From NCBI GenBank assembly GCA_016217875.1, contig JACRFN010000043.1, positions 1 through 10,071 of the forward strand: 10,071 nucleotides of DNA, given 5' to 3'. The position numbers and the translations under genes were made by a program. The notes beneath the pieces are model-generated. The model made no database searches and was not told the DNA's origin. It was given only the letters and a program-made list of their open reading frames with translations. Numbering within the stretch: position 1 is the stretch's first letter; each line of letters starts with the position of its first letter. This DNA comes from Candidatus Kerfeldbacteria bacterium. Lineage in GTDB: Bacteria; Patescibacteriota; Patescibacteriia; Veblenbacterales; UBA10138. Positions 1 through 5,599 of this stretch are shown piece after piece.

Positions 1-1293
1 AGGCAGCCCCTGCCCCAGGCCCGCCCGAGCGCTCTGCACCCCCCGCCACAAGCCCCAGGGTACAAGTACTGCCAAATACAAACCTAAAAATCCGAGCACA
101 AATCGTCCCGACAACCACTTGGGCAACCAAGAAACAAAATCCTGCCAAAATCTTTTAACTGAAACGATCTTGCTCCAAGCGTCGCGTAGTATCAAACCGC
201 TTGATAGCACCAACCAAGGGGCCAAGTACTCCACCTGCCGCCGGGCACGCAAAGTGTACAGTAAAAAAATCACGGTCAACAACCAAGTAGTACGCGACAA
301 ACTGGTTTGCTGCTTCCGGGTAGCCACGGCGGCCACCGTGGCTAAGAGCCAAATTAATATGGGGTAAGCCAAATTGGCCGCCAGTTCAGTGGGTGAATAA
401 GGATACCACTCTCCGCCCACGCTAATAAACTTGCGATAGGCCACTAGTGCCATGACAAACAACTGCTTCAAATAAAGCAAATTGGTGGGGAAATAGGGAT
501 TTATAATTAAGCCAGCCAAATACCCCAAAAGAATAGATCCGAATAAACGCCGGTTGGGTGCGGATAAAAAATTTCTTAAAAACTCTAATGACCAATTTCT
601 AATTTCTAAAATTTTGGAATTAATAAATTGGGATTTATTTAGAAATTGGGAATTAGAAATTATCAATTTACCATTATCGTTGGCGACCAAGCCCGCACTC
701 TCCACTGCTACATATACTAAAGCCATAACTATTAACAACGGCCAGGCGCTGTAAAGCCAGGTAAAAAACCATGACCACCAAAAGAGCCAGCCCAGTTTAC
801 GCTCGGTAATCAAATAGTAGCCAACAACAGCCACGCCCAAGCCCAACGACGGCGCTTTCCCGAGTGACAGGCGAAAAAGCAGCGGCCCGGCTGTCAGCAA
901 CAGCAGCACGCCCACGCCCCACCAGGGCACTCGCCAACGTCGCAGCAGCCAAGCGCAAGCCAATATGGTGAGACTAGCAAAAACCACTGTGGCCGCCTGC
1001 AACCCAACCAAATCAGGCCATAAGCTCACAAACGGAATGAGCAGTAAGTGATAGCCCAAATGGTGATCTATAAAAATATCTTTATATAAAGACGATTGGG
1101 TCCAGGGAAAATCACGCACTAAACCGTTGTCGCGCGAGGTAATGGTGAGCCAGGTATGATAAAAAGAATCCGGATCGGCAAATTTAGCCGCCGGCTGCAG
1201 ATAACTAAATACTGCCAGACTGACTATAAAAACTAGCGGGAGAGCCGCCCGCAAACTAACAGTGGACCATAAATTAAGTAAAAACCTAACCAT
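1..1293 (-). CDS. GT-C type polytopic membrane protein, probable glycosyltransferase (3' end outside window)
   Basis: The reverse strand is open without a stop from 1293 to the window edge, giving 431 residues. ATG at 1293 is the only ATG after an in-frame TGA upstream, and only a weak GAGAG precedes it. The protein opens with a membrane segment (about residues 14-31), then an extracytoplasmic loop with D40-P-D42-S-F-Y-H and a DHHLGYH stretch at 76-82. About eight more hydrophobic segments follow, with INPYFPTN near 264-271 and GGEWYPYSP near 293-301. An acidic DxD-like motif in the first outer loop of a multi-spanning protein is typical of GT-C enzymes that use lipid-linked sugars (STT3, PMT and ArnT-like families). 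Residues about 208-242 are Asn/Ser/Gln-rich and are encoded by a palindromic repeat, an apparent insertion between membrane segments. The gene lies 144 bases downstream of the isomerase on the same strand. Membrane protein is near certain; the glycosyltransferase role is inferred and the donor and acceptor are unknown. Confidence 0.7.
   Translation of the reverse strand, partial: MVRFLLNLWSTVSLRAALPLVFIVSLAVFSYLQPAAKFADPDSFYHTWLTITSRDNGLVRDFPWTQSSLYKDIFIDHHLGYHLLLIPFVSLWPDLVGLQAATVVFASLTILACAWLLRRWRVPWWGVGVLLLLTAGPLLFRLSLGKAPSLGLGVAVVGYYLITERKLGWLFWWSWFFTWLYSAWPLLIVMALVYVAVESAGLVANDNGKLIISNSQFLNKSQFINSKILEIRNWSLEFLRNFLSAPNRRLFGSILLGYLAGLIINPYFPTNLLYLKQLFVMALVAYRKFISVGGEWYPYSPTELAANLAYPILIWLLATVAAVATRKQQTSLSRTTWLLTVIFLLYTLRARRQVEYLAPWLVLSSGLILRDAWSKIVSVKRFWQDFVSWLPKWLSGRFVLGFLGLYLAVLVPWGLWRGVQSARAGLGQGLP
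592..661. repeat. AT-rich palindromic element inside the GT-C coding frame (copy A)
   Basis: Bases 594-604 are the exact inverse complement of 651-661 (AATTTCTAATT / AATTAGAAATT), and 592-602 pairs with 639-649, so the segment can fold. Bases 594-616 are identical to 3503-3525 (23 of 23), 627-638 to 3536-3547 (12 of 12), and 640-656 to 3556-3572 (17 of 17), in the same order and orientation. This is therefore a second copy of the element in the yebC-ruvC spacer. Related-looking sequence may extend left to about 570. On the coding strand it encodes residues about 213-234 with no stop, although other frames of the same element carry TAA or TAG. No target-site duplication was recognised. Confidence 0.75.
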
Positions 1294-1356
1294 ACTCTCA
1301 AAATAACTGCTTATAAAATAACCCCCGAGAGCCAACCATGGAGAAAATCAAAACAA

Positions 1357-1438
1357 AATTAAGAGTACAGAATCGTGAATCGTGAATCGTGAACTATAAT
1401 CACCTTAATCCCTAATTCTAGATTCCAGATTCTTAATT
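1357..1438. repeat. Imperfect palindrome with GAATCGT tandem repeat; possible isomerase terminator
   Basis: AATTAAGA at 1357-1364 is the exact inverse complement of TCTTAATT at 1431-1438, and matching continues inward with mismatches through GAATC/GATTC blocks. Inside lies a 7-base tandem repeat, GAATCGT, with three full copies and a partial fourth at 1370-1393. The right arm starts in the isomerase stop codon (1438-1440). In the reverse-strand mRNA the hairpin would form directly after that stop and be followed by a U-rich run (complement of 1341-1360), so it could act as an intrinsic terminator for the isomerase gene. The stem is interrupted, so termination is uncertain. Confidence 0.55.
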
Positions 1439-2520
1439 CAAACGGTCTTACCATGCCGCAATTGCTGCTTAAGAGAAATGATATTTGGTATAGCCACCGG
1501 GTCCACCCGATGCAACAAGGCTAAATAATAGCTAACCCAATCGCCCAACAAAACCAGGGATAATTTCTCGCTCCACCAGTCGCCGCCCACGGCCGGCACC
1601 AACTGGTTCACTAAAATCTTCTTGGCCCGCAACCAGGCATGAAAAATATCAGCCCGACGATTCACTTCCGGGTGTTCATAAGAACTGCGCAGCAAAAAAA
1701 TTATAGTGTCATCCGCATAACGCGGCGGCCAGGCAAAACCTTCCAAAGTATTATGATCAAGCTCAGGCAGCAGGTCAAACCAGGCGGCTGATTTGCTGTG
1801 CTCGTTAAACTGGTTCTTCCATCTTTTGGCCACGCCGGCCAAGAACCGCCCGGCTATAATCTGCGGCACCCTATCCAAAACCAAATAAGCCAACTCTTTG
1901 GCTAAATTCTTATCTGTCGGGTTGGCAAGATCGTACTGGGGAACTAATTTTTTAAGCTGCTTAATGGCCGGGGTTAAATCAGCCTGGGCCGGGGTTATCA
2001 CCCGGGCCTGCACCAGCACACGCAACAGCGGGGCGAATAAATAGCCCAAGGCATCGCGCGGCTGGGTGGGATAGTTAAAATGATAACAAAGAACTCCTTT
2101 GGCGCGGGCGGCGTCGGCCAATTTCTGGCCGCCCGTCACCACCAACAACTTACAGCCTCGCTTCAAGGCCGCCTGCCAGCAGGCCAAAGCCTCCTCAGTG
2201 GCACCGGAATAAGTTATTACCACCACCAAACTGTTTTTATCAGCATAAGCCGGCAGCTCATAATCATGCACCACCAGCAGCGGCTTGCGAATAAACTCGG
2301 CCGGCAGGTCGCAGGCCAGTTCAGCCCCAATGGCCGAGCCGCCCATACCGCAAAAAATCACCTGCTGGCAAGAGGCCCAGTCAGCTGGTAGCTGAAGCTG
2401 GCTAAACTCCTTGGTAGCAGCCTCCAGTTGCTCGGGGAATTGGCGCAAAATGGAGGCCAGATCAGTAACATCAACCTGCTTGATGGAGGCGGGCAAATCT
2501 AAATATGATACCTCGGACAT
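1438..2520 (-). CDS. Bifunctional phosphoglucose/phosphomannose isomerase
   Basis: This is a cytoplasmic SIS-fold enzyme that interconverts fructose 6-phosphate with glucose 6-phosphate and with mannose 6-phosphate, linking central carbon flow to mannose-derived sugars. The 360 residues fit the compact archaeal/bacterial PGI/PMI family, not the larger classical Pgi. The first SIS domain shows GMGGSA at 58-63 and a SGATEE phosphate-binding loop at 105-110. E240, H256 (in DHN) and K351 (in ISLKQQL after DPV) match by pattern the catalytic Glu, His and Lys of the Pyrobaculum enzyme, where Glu and His are also 16 residues apart. The start is placed at MSEVSY. An upstream in-frame ATG at 2577 would add 19 residues unlike the family and would place the promoter inside the gene. 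The GT-C gene lies downstream on the same strand, which suggests but does not prove a link to glycan building. Confidence 0.9.
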   Translation of the reverse strand: MSEVSYLDLPASIKQVDVTDLASILRQFPEQLEAATKEFSQLQLPADWASCQQVIFCGMGGSAIGAELACDLPAEFIRKPLLVVHDYELPAYADKNSLVVVITYSGATEEALACWQAALKRGCKLLVVTGGQKLADAARAKGVLCYHFNYPTQPRDALGYLFAPLLRVLVQARVITPAQADLTPAIKQLKKLVPQYDLANPTDKNLAKELAYLVLDRVPQIIAGRFLAGVAKRWKNQFNEHSKSAAWFDLLPELDHNTLEGFAWPPRYADDTIIFLLRSSYEHPEVNRRADIFHAWLRAKKILVNQLVPAVGGDWWSEKLSLVLLGDWVSYYLALLHRVDPVAIPNIISLKQQLRHGKTV

Positions 2521-2538
2521 ATACAAATAGTATAGCAA
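2521..2538 (-). promoter_or_regulatory. Extended -10 promoter of the isomerase gene, leaderless
   Basis: On the reverse strand TATACT lies at 2534-2529, preceded by TGC, which gives an extended -10 (TGnTATACT). No good -35 is present at the expected distance. Only 8 bases separate the hexamer from the ATG at 2520, so transcription would start at or within a base or two of the start codon. There is no Shine-Dalgarno sequence. Confidence 0.6.
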
Positions 2539-2568
2539 GAGCGGCTGGGGTGCGCTAATGTAAAATGT

Positions 2569-2744
2569 AAAAATCAAAAATTAAAATTATGGTTAAAATC
2601 CCAATGCCCAAGCCTCAATTTCCAATAAATGCTTAAATAATTCAAAACTTGGAACTTTGTTGGAACTTAGAATTTGGGGCTTGGAAATTACAACCTGGTT
2701 TGAGTTTTGATTTAACGTACTGTCATTTTGCATTTTGATTTTTT
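2569..2744. repeat. Long imperfect inverted repeat filling the spacer between isomerase and yebC
   Basis: The divergent spacer is AT-rich and folds back on itself. CCAAGCCTCAATTT at 2608-2621 pairs with AATTTGGGGCTTGG at 2671-2684 (12 of 14), with further TTCCAA/TTGGAA matches inside. The outer ends also match: AAAATCAAAA near 2570-2579 against TTTTGATTTT near 2733-2742. It contains no coding frame of note and has the same style as the other spacer palindromes, but it does not share the 23-base core of copies A and B. Its right end carries the -35 hexamer used by yebC. Confidence 0.6.
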
Positions 2745-2771
2745 ATTTTTTCATTGGTACAATTAACTACT
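2735..2771 (+). promoter_or_regulatory. yebC promoter, -35 TTGATT and extended -10, leaderless
   Basis: TTGATT at 2735-2740 is followed by a 17-base spacer and TACAAT at 2758-2763, with TGG directly upstream of the -10. This is the best sigma-70 type promoter in the window. The -10 ends 8 bases before the ATG at 2772, so the mRNA would be leaderless or nearly so. No Shine-Dalgarno sequence is present. Confidence 0.7.
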
Positions 2772-3482
2772 ATGTCCGGGCACTCCAAATGGTCAACCAT
2801 CAAACGCGCCAAGGGCCTGGCTGATGCCAAACGCAGCCAGGTTTTCACCAAGCTGGCCAACGCCATTTCCGTGGCGGCCAAAGGCGGGGCTGACGTGGCT
2901 ATGAATTCCAAGCTACGGCTGGCTGTGGAACGGGCGCGCGCCATGAGCATGCCCAAAGACAACATTGAACGCGCCATTCAAAAAGGCGCGGGCGGCGGCG
3001 AAGGCTTGAGCCTGGAAGAAGTGCGGTATGAGGCCTACGGCCCGGGCGGAGTAGCTTTCTTAATAGACGCCTTAACCAACAACCGTAACCGCACTTCAGC
3101 CAATATCAGGCACTTGCTGGAAGGGCACGGCGGACGGCTGGCTGAGGCTGGCAGCGTGGCTTGGATGTTTGCCATCAAAGGCTTGATTCTTATTCCCGAG
3201 CCTGCCAATCGCGACGAAGTGGAACTGGCACTCATTGAGGCCGGGGCCGAAGATTTTGTGGAGCGGGAAACCGAGCTGGAAATAACCTGTGCTCCCACGG
3301 CTTTTGAAACTATTAAGGCTAAATTAACCGAACTTGGCATCACCCCAGTTTATTCTTCCATTGAACCTGTAGCCAAAACCACCGTAACCGCAGAAGGGAA
3401 CACGGCGCAACAGTTGGAAACTTTACGCGAGGTTTTAGACGAAGATGAAGACATTACTGACCTGTTTGATAATGAGGCGTAA
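2772..3482 (+). CDS. yebC: YebC/TACO1 family protein
   Basis: This 236-residue protein belongs to the near-universal YebC/PmpR/TACO1 family. Members were first described as transcriptional regulators; more recent work supports a role in translation on the ribosome, including relief of stalling at proline-rich stretches. The N-terminus MSGHSKWSTIKRAKG is diagnostic and fixes the start at 2772. The upstream in-frame ATG at 2754 would add six residues before this motif and would overlap the promoter. Other family marks are the GGADV and AMSMPKDNIERAI helices in the first 75 residues, YEAYGPGGVAFLIDALTNNRNRT near 92-114, GSVAWMF near 132, and the acidic DEDEDITDLFDN tail. The length is close to the E. 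coli protein. ruvC follows on the same strand after 125 bases, a common order in bacteria, so the two may be cotranscribed. In this window the family's regulatory role cannot be tested. Confidence 0.95.
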   Translation: MSGHSKWSTIKRAKGLADAKRSQVFTKLANAISVAAKGGADVAMNSKLRLAVERARAMSMPKDNIERAIQKGAGGGEGLSLEEVRYEAYGPGGVAFLIDALTNNRNRTSANIRHLLEGHGGRLAEAGSVAWMFAIKGLILIPEPANRDEVELALIEAGAEDFVERETELEITCAPTAFETIKAKLTELGITPVYSSIEPVAKTTVTAEGNTAQQLETLREVLDEDEDITDLFDNEA

Positions 3483-3502
3483 GGTTAAAAACCCCAGTTT
3501 TT

Positions 3503-3572
3503 AATTTCTAATTTCTAAAATTTTGTAATTTGGACATTGGGATTTATCTAGGAATTAGAAATTGGGAATTAG
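3503..3572. repeat. AT-rich palindromic element in the yebC-ruvC spacer (copy B)
   Basis: AATTTCTAATT at 3503-3513 is the exact inverse complement of 3553-3563, with the 3536-3547 block in the loop. The element shares a 23-base identical core (3503-3525) and two further identical blocks with the copy inside the GT-C gene. It occupies most of the 125-base spacer between yebC and ruvC. It lacks a GC stem with a T run, so it does not look like a standard terminator. Confidence 0.75.
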
Positions 3573-3607
3573 GATTTAACCCGTGACCTCCGGTTTTTAC
3601 CTGAAAT

Positions 3608-4108
3608 ATGGCACTCCCCGCAACATCTTCTAAAACATCAAAGATTGTACTGGGCATTGATCCAGGCTTTGGCCGCCTGGGTTATGCTTTGGTTTCAGGC
3701 ACACTTACGCATCCAGTGCTTATTGAAGCAGGCTACATACAAACCAAAGGCACAAATCACGGGCTGAGGCTCAGCGAATTAAGGGACAAATTAACTTCTG
3801 TGATTGCCCGACACCAGCCAACCTCGGCAGCGATTGAGCGGCTGTTTTTTTCCGTGAACGTGAAAACCGCGCTCAAAGTAGCTGAAGCCAGAGGTGTAGT
3901 GATGGAACTTTTAACAACCCATAAGTTACCCGTACTGGAGCTGTCGCCGCAGGCCGTGAAAATGGCAGCCACGGGCCAGGGCAATGCTGATAAGAAACAG
4001 GTGCAAAAGATGCTGTGTTTGATTTTCAAACTGAAGCAAGCCCCCAAACCCGACGACGCCGCTGACGCGCTAGCGGTTGCTTTGTGTGGCCTGTCCATCA
4101 ATAACTAG
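3608..4108 (+). CDS. ruvC: Crossover junction endodeoxyribonuclease RuvC
   Basis: RuvC is the dimeric, metal-dependent resolvase that cuts Holliday junctions symmetrically with RuvAB. The 166 residues form a single RNase H-like domain. The four acidic catalytic residues are visible as D18 (GIDPG), E77 (AIERLFF), D150 and D153 (PDDAADALA). Their spacings of 59, 73 and 3 closely match E. coli D7, E66, D138 and D141. FFSVNVKTALKVAEARGV at 80-97 is the conserved family helix region. The N-terminus carries about 11 more residues than E. coli before the first strand; no later ATG is available before GIDPG, so the start stands. There is no Shine-Dalgarno sequence. It follows yebC on the same strand, but ruvA and ruvB are not adjacent: the next gene is tyrS, which is convergent. 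Confidence 0.95.
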   Translation: MALPATSSKTSKIVLGIDPGFGRLGYALVSGTLTHPVLIEAGYIQTKGTNHGLRLSELRDKLTSVIARHQPTSAAIERLFFSVNVKTALKVAEARGVVMELLTTHKLPVLELSPQAVKMAATGQGNADKKQVQKMLCLIFKLKQAPKPDDAADALAVALCGLSINN

Positions 4109-4140
4109 CACGCCCCATCGCCCATCAGGCCCGCTTAAAG

Positions 4141-4180
4141 CATTATGGATTTATGTCCCCCGGGACATAAATCCATAATG
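4141..4180. repeat. Near-perfect 40-base palindrome downstream of ruvC
   Basis: Bases 4141-4159 are the exact inverse complement of 4162-4180 (19 of 19), with only CC at 4160-4161 between them; the centre reads TCCCCCGGGA. It begins 32 bases after the ruvC stop. In RNA it would form a very stable hairpin, but neither side has a T run, so it is not a canonical intrinsic terminator. Possible roles are a processing or stability hairpin at the ruvC 3' end, a site for a dimeric DNA-binding protein, or a mobile palindromic repeat. The sequence alone does not choose between them. Confidence 0.85.
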
Positions 4181-4210
4181 GGCATGTAACACAAATATTG
4201 CTAATGCACC

Positions 4211-4268
4211 GGCTATAGCCCTAACCGCTCTTGAAGAACAACGCCTCTAAACAACACGAGTTCTTAAA
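4211..4268. other. Small inverted repeats in the ruvC-tyrS convergent spacer
   Basis: GGCTATAGCC at 4211-4220 is a perfect 10-base palindrome. TTGAAGAAC at 4231-4239 can pair with GTTCTTAAA at 4260-4268 (8 of 9) around a 20-base loop. Neither has a recognised function, and short matches of this size can arise by chance. The remainder of the 4109-4346 spacer holds no credible coding frame. Confidence 0.3.
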
Positions 4269-4272
4269 TCAC

Positions 4273-4297
4273 AAAACCTCCTACGTGGGAAGTTTTT
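4273..4297. terminator. Candidate bidirectional terminator between ruvC and tyrS
   Basis: AAAACCTCCTAC at 4273-4284 faces GTGGGAAGTTTT at 4285-4296. Eleven of twelve positions can pair if one G-U pair is allowed, and a T run (4293-4297) lies on the plus side with an A run on the other. A hairpin with A- and T-rich ends between convergent genes fits a two-way intrinsic terminator. The central pairs must open to make a loop, and the stem has one mismatch, so its strength is uncertain. Confidence 0.4.
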
Positions 4298-4346
4298 CAG
4301 GTCCATGTTTAGTTAACTCAAGAGATGGATATCAAACTTAATTATA

Positions 4347-5552
4347 TTATCCCAACTTCGCGAATTTGCGGGAGCCGACTTGGGTTATGAGGCCTGGTTT
4401 GAGTGAAATCTCTGCTCGCCAGTCGGAAATGACCTTTCCATCTATTTTCACCCCACCCTGCTCAACCAGCCTGCGAGCTTCGCTTTTTGACATTGCCAGT
4501 TTCATATAAACCAAAAATTCGGTAATGGGCAGACTTTTTTTACCAGCTGGGATTGGCACAGTCGGCATATCGCTCGGCAGTGCCTTGTCGCGGTGCACCT
4601 GGTTAAACTCATGTTCGGCCGCCGTGGCTGCTTTGGCACTGTGATAAAGCGTTACAATTTCCCGCGCCAAGCGTTGCTTTAAAACTTTCGTATCCTTCCC
4701 CCCACGTAACGCCTGCTCCCACATGGCCATTTCTTCCTTTGTGGCATCAGTACAGCACTCAAAATACCTCATGACGAGTTCGTCTTTGATAGACATCACC
4801 TTACCGTACATATCATTGGCTTTGTCAGTCAGATAAATGCAGTTATCGTACGTCTTGCTCATCTTACGGCCGTCAGTGCCTTCCAATAGTTTGGTGGTAA
4901 CTACGAACTTGTCGCGCTTACCAAAATCTTTTTGCAAATCGCGGCCGCAAAGCATATTGAAAAGCTGGTCATTGCCGCCGATCTCACAGTCCACGTCCAG
5001 CTCCACCGAGTCGCGGCCGACCATCAGTGGGTACATAAGCTCGTGCACGCCAATGGCCTGCCCCAGGCGCTGGCGCTCCACAAACATATCCCGCTCCATC
5101 AGTTGCTGCAGGGTAAAGTGCTGGGCCAGTTCCACCACTTCTTTAAACTTTAGTTTGCCCAGCCAGTCGTGATTGTACCTTATCTCCACCTTATCCAAAT
5201 CCAGCACCAGCTGGGCCTGCTTTTGGTATGTGGCAAAATTCGCTTTCACCTCCTGCTCGGTCAGCGGCTCGCGTATGGCCTCGCGGCCAGAAGGGTCGCC
5301 AATCATGGCCGTAAAACTGCCAATAACCAAAATAACGTGGTGGCCGGCCGCCTGAAAGGCGCGCAGCTTACGCAAAGGGACGGCGTGCCCTAAATGCAAT
5401 TTAGCGCCTGTAGGATCAATACCAAGGTATATGCGCAACTTTTTACCAGACTCAAGCTTGGCTATAGCCAAACCACGTGGCACGACATCTGTCACACCGC
5501 GTTCTAACAACTCCTCCCATTTAACTTTTGATTGGTTTAATCCCTTAGCCAT
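4347..5552 (-). CDS. tyrS: Tyrosine--tRNA ligase
   Basis: This class I synthetase activates tyrosine with ATP and loads it onto tRNA-Tyr. The 401 residues have the bacterial plan: a Rossmann catalytic domain (about 35-240), an anticodon-binding helical region, and a C-terminal S4 RNA-binding domain (about 340-395). Visible are Y42 in IYLGIDPT, the HIGH-type motif HLGH at 53-56, D86 in IGDPSG, GGNDQLFN at 192-199 and KMSKT at 230-234. Y42, D86, Y174 and D181 correspond to the tyrosine-contacting Tyr34, Asp78, Tyr169 and Asp176 of the Geobacillus enzyme. The position matching Gln173 is V178, and R180 replaces an aromatic residue, both unusual. The start at 5552 is the first ATG and lies just after a promoter; no Shine-Dalgarno is present. 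It is convergent with ruvC and divergent from the PBP gene. TyrRS is a secure call because TrpRS lacks this S4 tail. Confidence 0.95.
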   Translation of the reverse strand: MAKGLNQSKVKWEELLERGVTDVVPRGLAIAKLESGKKLRIYLGIDPTGAKLHLGHAVPLRKLRAFQAAGHHVILVIGSFTAMIGDPSGREAIREPLTEQEVKANFATYQKQAQLVLDLDKVEIRYNHDWLGKLKFKEVVELAQHFTLQQLMERDMFVERQRLGQAIGVHELMYPLMVGRDSVELDVDCEIGGNDQLFNMLCGRDLQKDFGKRDKFVVTTKLLEGTDGRKMSKTYDNCIYLTDKANDMYGKVMSIKDELVMRYFECCTDATKEEMAMWEQALRGGKDTKVLKQRLAREIVTLYHSAKAATAAEHEFNQVHRDKALPSDMPTVPIPAGKKSLPITEFLVYMKLAMSKSEARRLVEQGGVKIDGKVISDWRAEISLKPGLITQVGSRKFAKLG

Positions 5553-5574
5553 AGCTTACTATTGTATTGTACCA
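5553..5574 (-). promoter_or_regulatory. tyrS promoter with two overlapping TACAAT hexamers
   Basis: On the reverse strand TACAAT occurs at 5571-5566 and again, sharing one base, at 5566-5561. The first has an upstream TGG, making an extended -10. The second ends 8 bases before the tyrS ATG, the same spacing as in the isomerase and yebC promoters. Either choice leaves a leader of about 0-7 bases, with no ribosome binding site. Confidence 0.55.
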
Positions 5575-5599
5575 TATACTAAACACTGGCACCTGATTT
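5575..5599 (+). promoter_or_regulatory. Possible -10 of the PBP gene
   Basis: TATACT at 5575-5580 lies on the plus strand inside the 47-base divergent spacer, overlapping the region of the tyrS promoter. No clear -35 is seen. It would give a leader of about 12 bases without a Shine-Dalgarno sequence. Polymerases at this and the tyrS promoter would compete for the same DNA. Confidence 0.35.

Noticed and set aside
119..367. Plus-strand open frame of 82 codons
   Set aside because: It lies antisense to the GT-C membrane gene, has no family features, and the reverse-strand reading is clearly a membrane protein across the same bases.
554..754. Plus-strand open frame of 66 codons across repeat copy A
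   Set aside because: It owes its length to the repeat and runs antisense to the GT-C gene. No start signal or recognisable protein.
1370..1393. GAATCGT tandem copies as a CRISPR-like array
   Set aside because: The units are 7 bases and directly adjacent with no spacers; it is a simple tandem repeat.
4141..4180. Reading the 40-base palindrome as the ruvC intrinsic terminator
   Set aside because: No T run follows on either strand. The hairpin at 4273-4297 with a T run is a better candidate.
4264..4282. Perfect AGGAGG on the reverse strand followed by GTG four bases later
   Set aside because: The GTG is followed by ATT and TAA, a two-codon frame. The motif is better explained as one arm of the hairpin at 4273-4296.
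4247..4306. 19-codon reverse-strand frame in the ruvC-tyrS spacer
   Set aside because: Too short, no promoter or ribosome site, and it overlaps the candidate terminator hairpin.
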